A stretch of DNA of 64,000 nt, from the NCBI GenBank assembly GCA_910586775.1, contig CAJUJN010000006.1, positions 48,070-112,069 on the forward strand, written 5' to 3'. This stretch comes from an uncultured Acetatifactor sp. (lineage in GTDB: Bacteria > Bacillota > Clostridia > Lachnospirales > Lachnospiraceae). This document shows, in pieces, positions 61,442 through 64,000 of this stretch; positions within the stretch are counted from its first letter, which is position 1, and every line of letters starts with the position of its first letter. The notes beneath the pieces are model-generated. The model made no database searches and had not been told where the DNA came from. It saw only the letters and a list, made by a program, of their open reading frames with translations. The translations under genes and the position numbers were made by a program.

Positions 61442-62397
61442 TTTTCTCTACCTCCCTTACCTGGCCTTATTTGCGGCATGGCCTTCTTCTCTGACAGCAC
61501 CCTTTTCTGCGGCTGGCCTTCTTCTCTGACAGCACCCTTTTCTGCGGCACGGTCTTCTTCCATTTCATTGCCGTCTCCCATAAGGCGATTTTCTTTTAAG
61601 GCATGGCTTTTATCCATGAAATGGCTCTCCTGCATGGATACGTCTTTTTCCGTGTGCAGAATGGTCAGCGTATCCGATATTTTCCTGTACATCTCCTCGT
61701 CATTCAGCCTGCCTCGGTAGATCTGGTTGAACACACAGCCGTCCTTGATAAAGAGCACCCTTCCGGCACGGCTGGCAGCCTGGATGCTGTGGGTTACCAT
61801 AAGGATTGTCTGCCCGTCCCTGTTGACCTGAGCAAATATCTGCAGCAGCTTGTCGGAGGCTTTGGAATCCAGGGCTCCGGTGGGTTCGTCCGCCAGTACA
61901 ATCTGAGGCCGGGTAATCAGCGCTCTCGCCACCGCCGCCCTTTGCTTCTGTCCGCCGGATACCTCGTAGGGATATTTTTCCAGAATTTCCGCAATATCCA
62001 GTTTTACCGCCAGGGGTTTGATCCGCTCTTCCATCTTGTGGTAATCACAGCCCGCCAGCACCAGGGGCAGGAAGATATTATCCTTTAAGGACAGGGTATC
62101 CAGCAGATTGAAATCCTGGAATACAAATCCCAGATTATCCCGCCGGAATGCGCACAGTTCTTTCTGTTTGATATCCGCCATATTCTTTCCCGCCAGGATT
62201 ACCTGTCCGCCGGTGGGTTTATCCAGGGATGCCATAATATTCAGAAGTGTAGTCTTTCCGGAACCGGACTCCCCCATGATCGCCACATATTCGCCCTGTT
62301 CCACTGTGAAATTCACATTGTCAAGTGCCTGAACCTTGTTTCCGCCCAGGCGTGTGGTGTATATTTTTTTGAGATTTTTTACTTCCAGCAATGCCAT
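61438..62397 (-). CDS. BceA-type ABC transporter ATPase with repeat-built C-terminal tail
   Basis: The 319-residue ATPase has Walker A GESGSGKT (42-49), signature VSGGQKQRAAVARAL (146-160), Walker B IVLADEPTGALDSKASDK and the switch His at VTHS. The start is at the ATG with GGAGGAG before it. Relatives end near residue 250; here 69 residues (251-319) are added. They are made of hexads similar to those in GPR (DVSMQE, SHFMDK, SHALKE, NRLMGD, GNEMEE, DRAAEK) plus a 35-bp duplication read in two frames. Its operon partner is the BceB-type permease. No two-component system is adjacent in the window. Confidence 0.92.
   Translation of the reverse strand: MALLEVKNLKKIYTTRLGGNKVQALDNVNFTVEQGEYVAIMGESGSGKTTLLNIMASLDKPTGGQVILAGKNMADIKQKELCAFRRDNLGFVFQDFNLLDTLSLKDNIFLPLVLAGCDYHKMEERIKPLAVKLDIAEILEKYPYEVSGGQKQRAAVARALITRPQIVLADEPTGALDSKASDKLLQIFAQVNRDGQTILMVTHSIQAASRAGRVLFIKDGCVFNQIYRGRLNDEEMYRKISDTLTILHTEKDVSMQESHFMDKSHALKENRLMGDGNEMEEDRAAEKGAVREEGQPQKRVLSEKKAMPQIRPGKGGREK
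61441..61647 (-). repeat. Hexad repeat tail and 35-bp frame-shifted duplication in the bceA-type gene
   Basis: The tail-coding region consists of 18-bp units, for example AATCGCCTTATGGGAGAC, close to AATCGTTCCCTGGGAGAC in gpr. Within it 61479-61513 and 61514-61548 are exact 35-bp tandem copies. As 35 is not a multiple of three, one copy reads AEKGAVREEG and the other QKRVLSEKKA. Confidence 0.85.
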
Positions 62398-62599
62398 TTT
62401 GCTCCTCCTCGTTTTCGTCCGTATCCGGTTCTTTCCGTGCCGCCCGGACACGGAAATCATGCAGCAGACGCTCAACCCGATATCGGTCCGGCAGACGCTG
62501 CGGGCAGATACGTTTTTCCTGTCTATATATTACAGCTGCGGCCCCGCCGTACCTGTAAGAACAGGATACCGGAAATGAGAGCTTTTTGCCATAGATTTT

Positions 62600-62640
62600 C
62601 CTTACATTTTTGTCGGGGAACCTTACGATTCTGTAAGGTT
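62600..62640 (-). promoter_or_regulatory. Operator-like palindrome upstream of the BceAB-type operon
   Basis: AACCTTAC and GTAAGGTT (62619-62626 and 62633-62640) form a perfect 8-bp inverted repeat. A further CCTTAC at 62600-62605 lies 21 bases, two helical turns, from the one at 62621-62626. This suits a response-regulator binding site of the BceR kind. Confidence 0.55.
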
Positions 62641-62689
62641 GAGGACCAGCATTTTACCAGCGTCCGCCATTATGGCGCCCTGAACGAAC

Positions 62690-63138
62690 TGTTGCCTTTT
62701 TAACGCGGCCGTCACCATCAATGAAATTTTCCGCCGGTCGGTTTCCTATCCTACCCTTGACTGGAATGAGCTGGACGACCTTCACCGGCAGTCCAAGATC
62801 GCGGCGGCAGATCATCTTCTGATGAAAACAAGGATACTTCTGAACGATGAGACAATCACTACCCTGGAGGCCTCCACGGTAAAAAAACATATGACAGATA
62901 TTGTACGACAAAATCTTATAGCGATATGCGGGAAACCTACCGAAAACTGGATCACATGCGTTGGCTTCGGTTCTATCTCTTTTACAACTGGAGTTACGGC
63001 TCCGTCCGCAATGATGCGAAAAGAGAGCACCCCATGCTGTGCCAGTATGAAAAACTGACGCCGGAGCAGAAACGGGAAAGGGACGCCGCCTGGGAGCTGA
63101 TGGGAAGTATTTCTCTTGAGCTTGATCCCGGCATCTGA
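62690..63138 (+). pseudogene. Remnant of a RyR-domain gene
   Basis: The region reads LDWNELDDLHRQSKIAAADH in one frame and, after a run of seven A at 62880-62886, DMRETYRKLDHMRWLRFYLF, then WSYGSVRNDAKREHPMLCQY in another. The second part matches the RyR domain found at the end of some Firmicute proteins with an NAD-binding domain. The 5' part of the gene is missing. One more A in the run would restore a single frame. It is either a decayed gene or, less likely, uses frameshifting at A-AAA-AAA. It is not counted as functional. Confidence 0.7.
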
Positions 63139-63355
63139 TGAAAACACAATGCAGACGAGGCCCGTGCCGCTGGGATATATGCTTCCCGGCCCGGCGCAGG
63201 TTCCAGACAGTTACCGGCTTCCGAATAAGACGGATCCTGCATGATGCCCTGCACCGGTCCGGCTCAGCCTCCGAACAGATGCCGATGCCGGAAGCCTCAG
63301 CCCAATCATACGAAAGACACCGCTTGGGCTGTCGCGCCAAAATCCGGTTTTCATG

Positions 63356-63952
63356 TCACGCAAGGGCATCAAATCGCTTATATAAGGCGGAATACTCCCA
63401 CTGGCTCTCCTGCGGCTGGTCATAATACGATTCCACGGAGGACAGCTCCGCCGCCTGTGCCGGTTCCTGATCCGGAGAAGGTTCGGGTTCTGGCATATCC
63501 TCCAGGGTCTCTGCGATTTCTTCCGCGGTTTCTTCCAGAATATCGCTGAGCATTCCTTTCTCTTCATCAATGCCGAGAGCCTCCTCCACGGCCTCTTTCT
63601 TACGCTCCTCCTCTGTCTTGGGCGCGCTCTTGTCGATGGCTTTGGCAATCTCCTCGCCGCGTTCCTTTGCCTCGTCCATCATATGGAACATCTGGGCATT
63701 GTTGTATTCCGCTTTGGCAGCCGCAATCTGATCTTCATAGGAATGAAGCAGCTCTAATACCCTGGCGACCTCTTCCGGACTGGAGCATTCAATGTTTTTC
63801 AGATTCTTTTTCTGATTTTCAAAGAAAGCGACCTGGCTGTCGCGCCTGCCCTGCCGCTCCAGCTTCTGTGCCGTACTTTTCATCAGGCCACCTCCGGATA
63901 ATAAGTTCCATCCCACTGACATTGGATTCGAATTCTGCAATCTGATATTCAT
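63356..63952 (-). CDS. Uncharacterised coiled-coil protein
   Basis: The 198-residue protein starts at an ATG with GGAGGT seven bases before it; a second ATG at 63883 has an equally good site and would give 175 residues. It is strongly charged and mostly helical, with AFFENQKKNLKNIECSSPEE and YEDQIAAAKAEYNNAQMFHM followed by Glu/Lys-rich stretches (to about 150) and a Pro/Glu/Gln-rich end. No known domain is recognised. Its upstream neighbour lies beyond the window. It is convergent with the RyR remnant. Confidence 0.7.
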   Translation of the reverse strand: MNIRLQNSNPMSVGWNLLSGGGLMKSTAQKLERQGRRDSQVAFFENQKKNLKNIECSSPEEVARVLELLHSYEDQIAAAKAEYNNAQMFHMMDEAKERGEEIAKAIDKSAPKTEEERKKEAVEEALGIDEEKGMLSDILEETAEEIAETLEDMPEPEPSPDQEPAQAAELSSVESYYDQPQESQWEYSALYKRFDALA

Positions 63953-64000
63953 AGCGCGGACCTCCGGCCGCAACCCAAAATAAAATAGAGCCAAAACTCT

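Noticed and set aside
62654..63340. Open frame of 228 codons on the minus strand over the RyR remnant
   Set aside because: Arg/Pro/Cys-rich, without ribosome site; the plus strand shows conserved protein similarity instead.

Overview
The window looks like a chromosomal stretch of a gut-type, spore-forming Firmicute of the Lachnospiraceae kind. The reasons are the clostridial orthologue set (tig-clpP-clpX-engB, a zinc-binding PyrI beside PyrB, a perfect CIRCE operator before groES-groEL, gpr-spoIIP, YlmH, BceAB-type exporter), strong GGAGG ribosome sites, moderate GC content and VanR/S-like and YesM/YesN-like two-component systems. Genus cannot be decided from the sequence. I see no rRNA, tRNA, CRISPR array, transposase or prophage gene.

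Layout. 0-2 kb: folE (cut by the window edge) and folC. 2-6 kb: small membrane and PH-domain proteins, a nitroreductase, and pyrB-pyrI. 6-9 kb: a two-component system whose kinase carries unusual insertions. 9-20 kb: a carbohydrate locus in which a YesN/YesM pair faces an operon of sugar-binding lipoprotein, two permeases, two FAD-dependent oxidoreductases and a GH42 beta-galactosidase; no ABC ATPase is encoded, so a shared one is presumed. 20-26 kb: a CmpB-like membrane protein, YlmH, two CobW-type metal GTPases (one with a very His-rich tandem repeat) and pyrF. 26-32.6 kb: an ABC exporter pair, a TraX-like protein, an orphan response regulator with a degenerate receiver, and an ECF sigma/anti-sigma pair. 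32.7-38.4 kb: AI-2E-type permease, engB, clpX, clpP, tig. 38.5-46.6 kb: asparaginase, CapA-like lipoprotein, pepD, a polytopic glycosyltransferase-like protein, groEL and groES. 46.8-53.7 kb: a small unrecognised ORF with a strong terminator, a DUF1905/C39-like fusion, an AraC regulator, a 57-residue protein, a GT39-like transferase, spoIIP and gpr. 53.9-64 kb: rpsT, a TPM/zinc-ribbon group, mnmA, a YccF protein, a BceAB-type exporter with an operator-like palindrome, a decayed RyR-domain gene and a coiled-coil protein at the edge.

The most unusual feature is the repeat content. An 18-bp unit (read mostly as x-H-S-M-E-E hexads) extends the N-terminus of GPR, sits directly before spoIIP where the frame breaks, and a closely similar array forms a 69-residue C-terminal tail on the BceA-type ATPase. 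Copies are read in more than one frame, so expansion seems to act at DNA level. Other conserved proteins (the VanS-like kinase, MnmA, PyrF, an ABC ATPase, CobW) also carry hydrophilic insertions or tandem repeats. Between genes there is a separate family of 54-64 bp imperfect palindromes with the core GCCRGAATTTACC (three good copies, one diverged copy and one fragment), and a nested palindrome with a 43-bp direct repeat next to pyrF.
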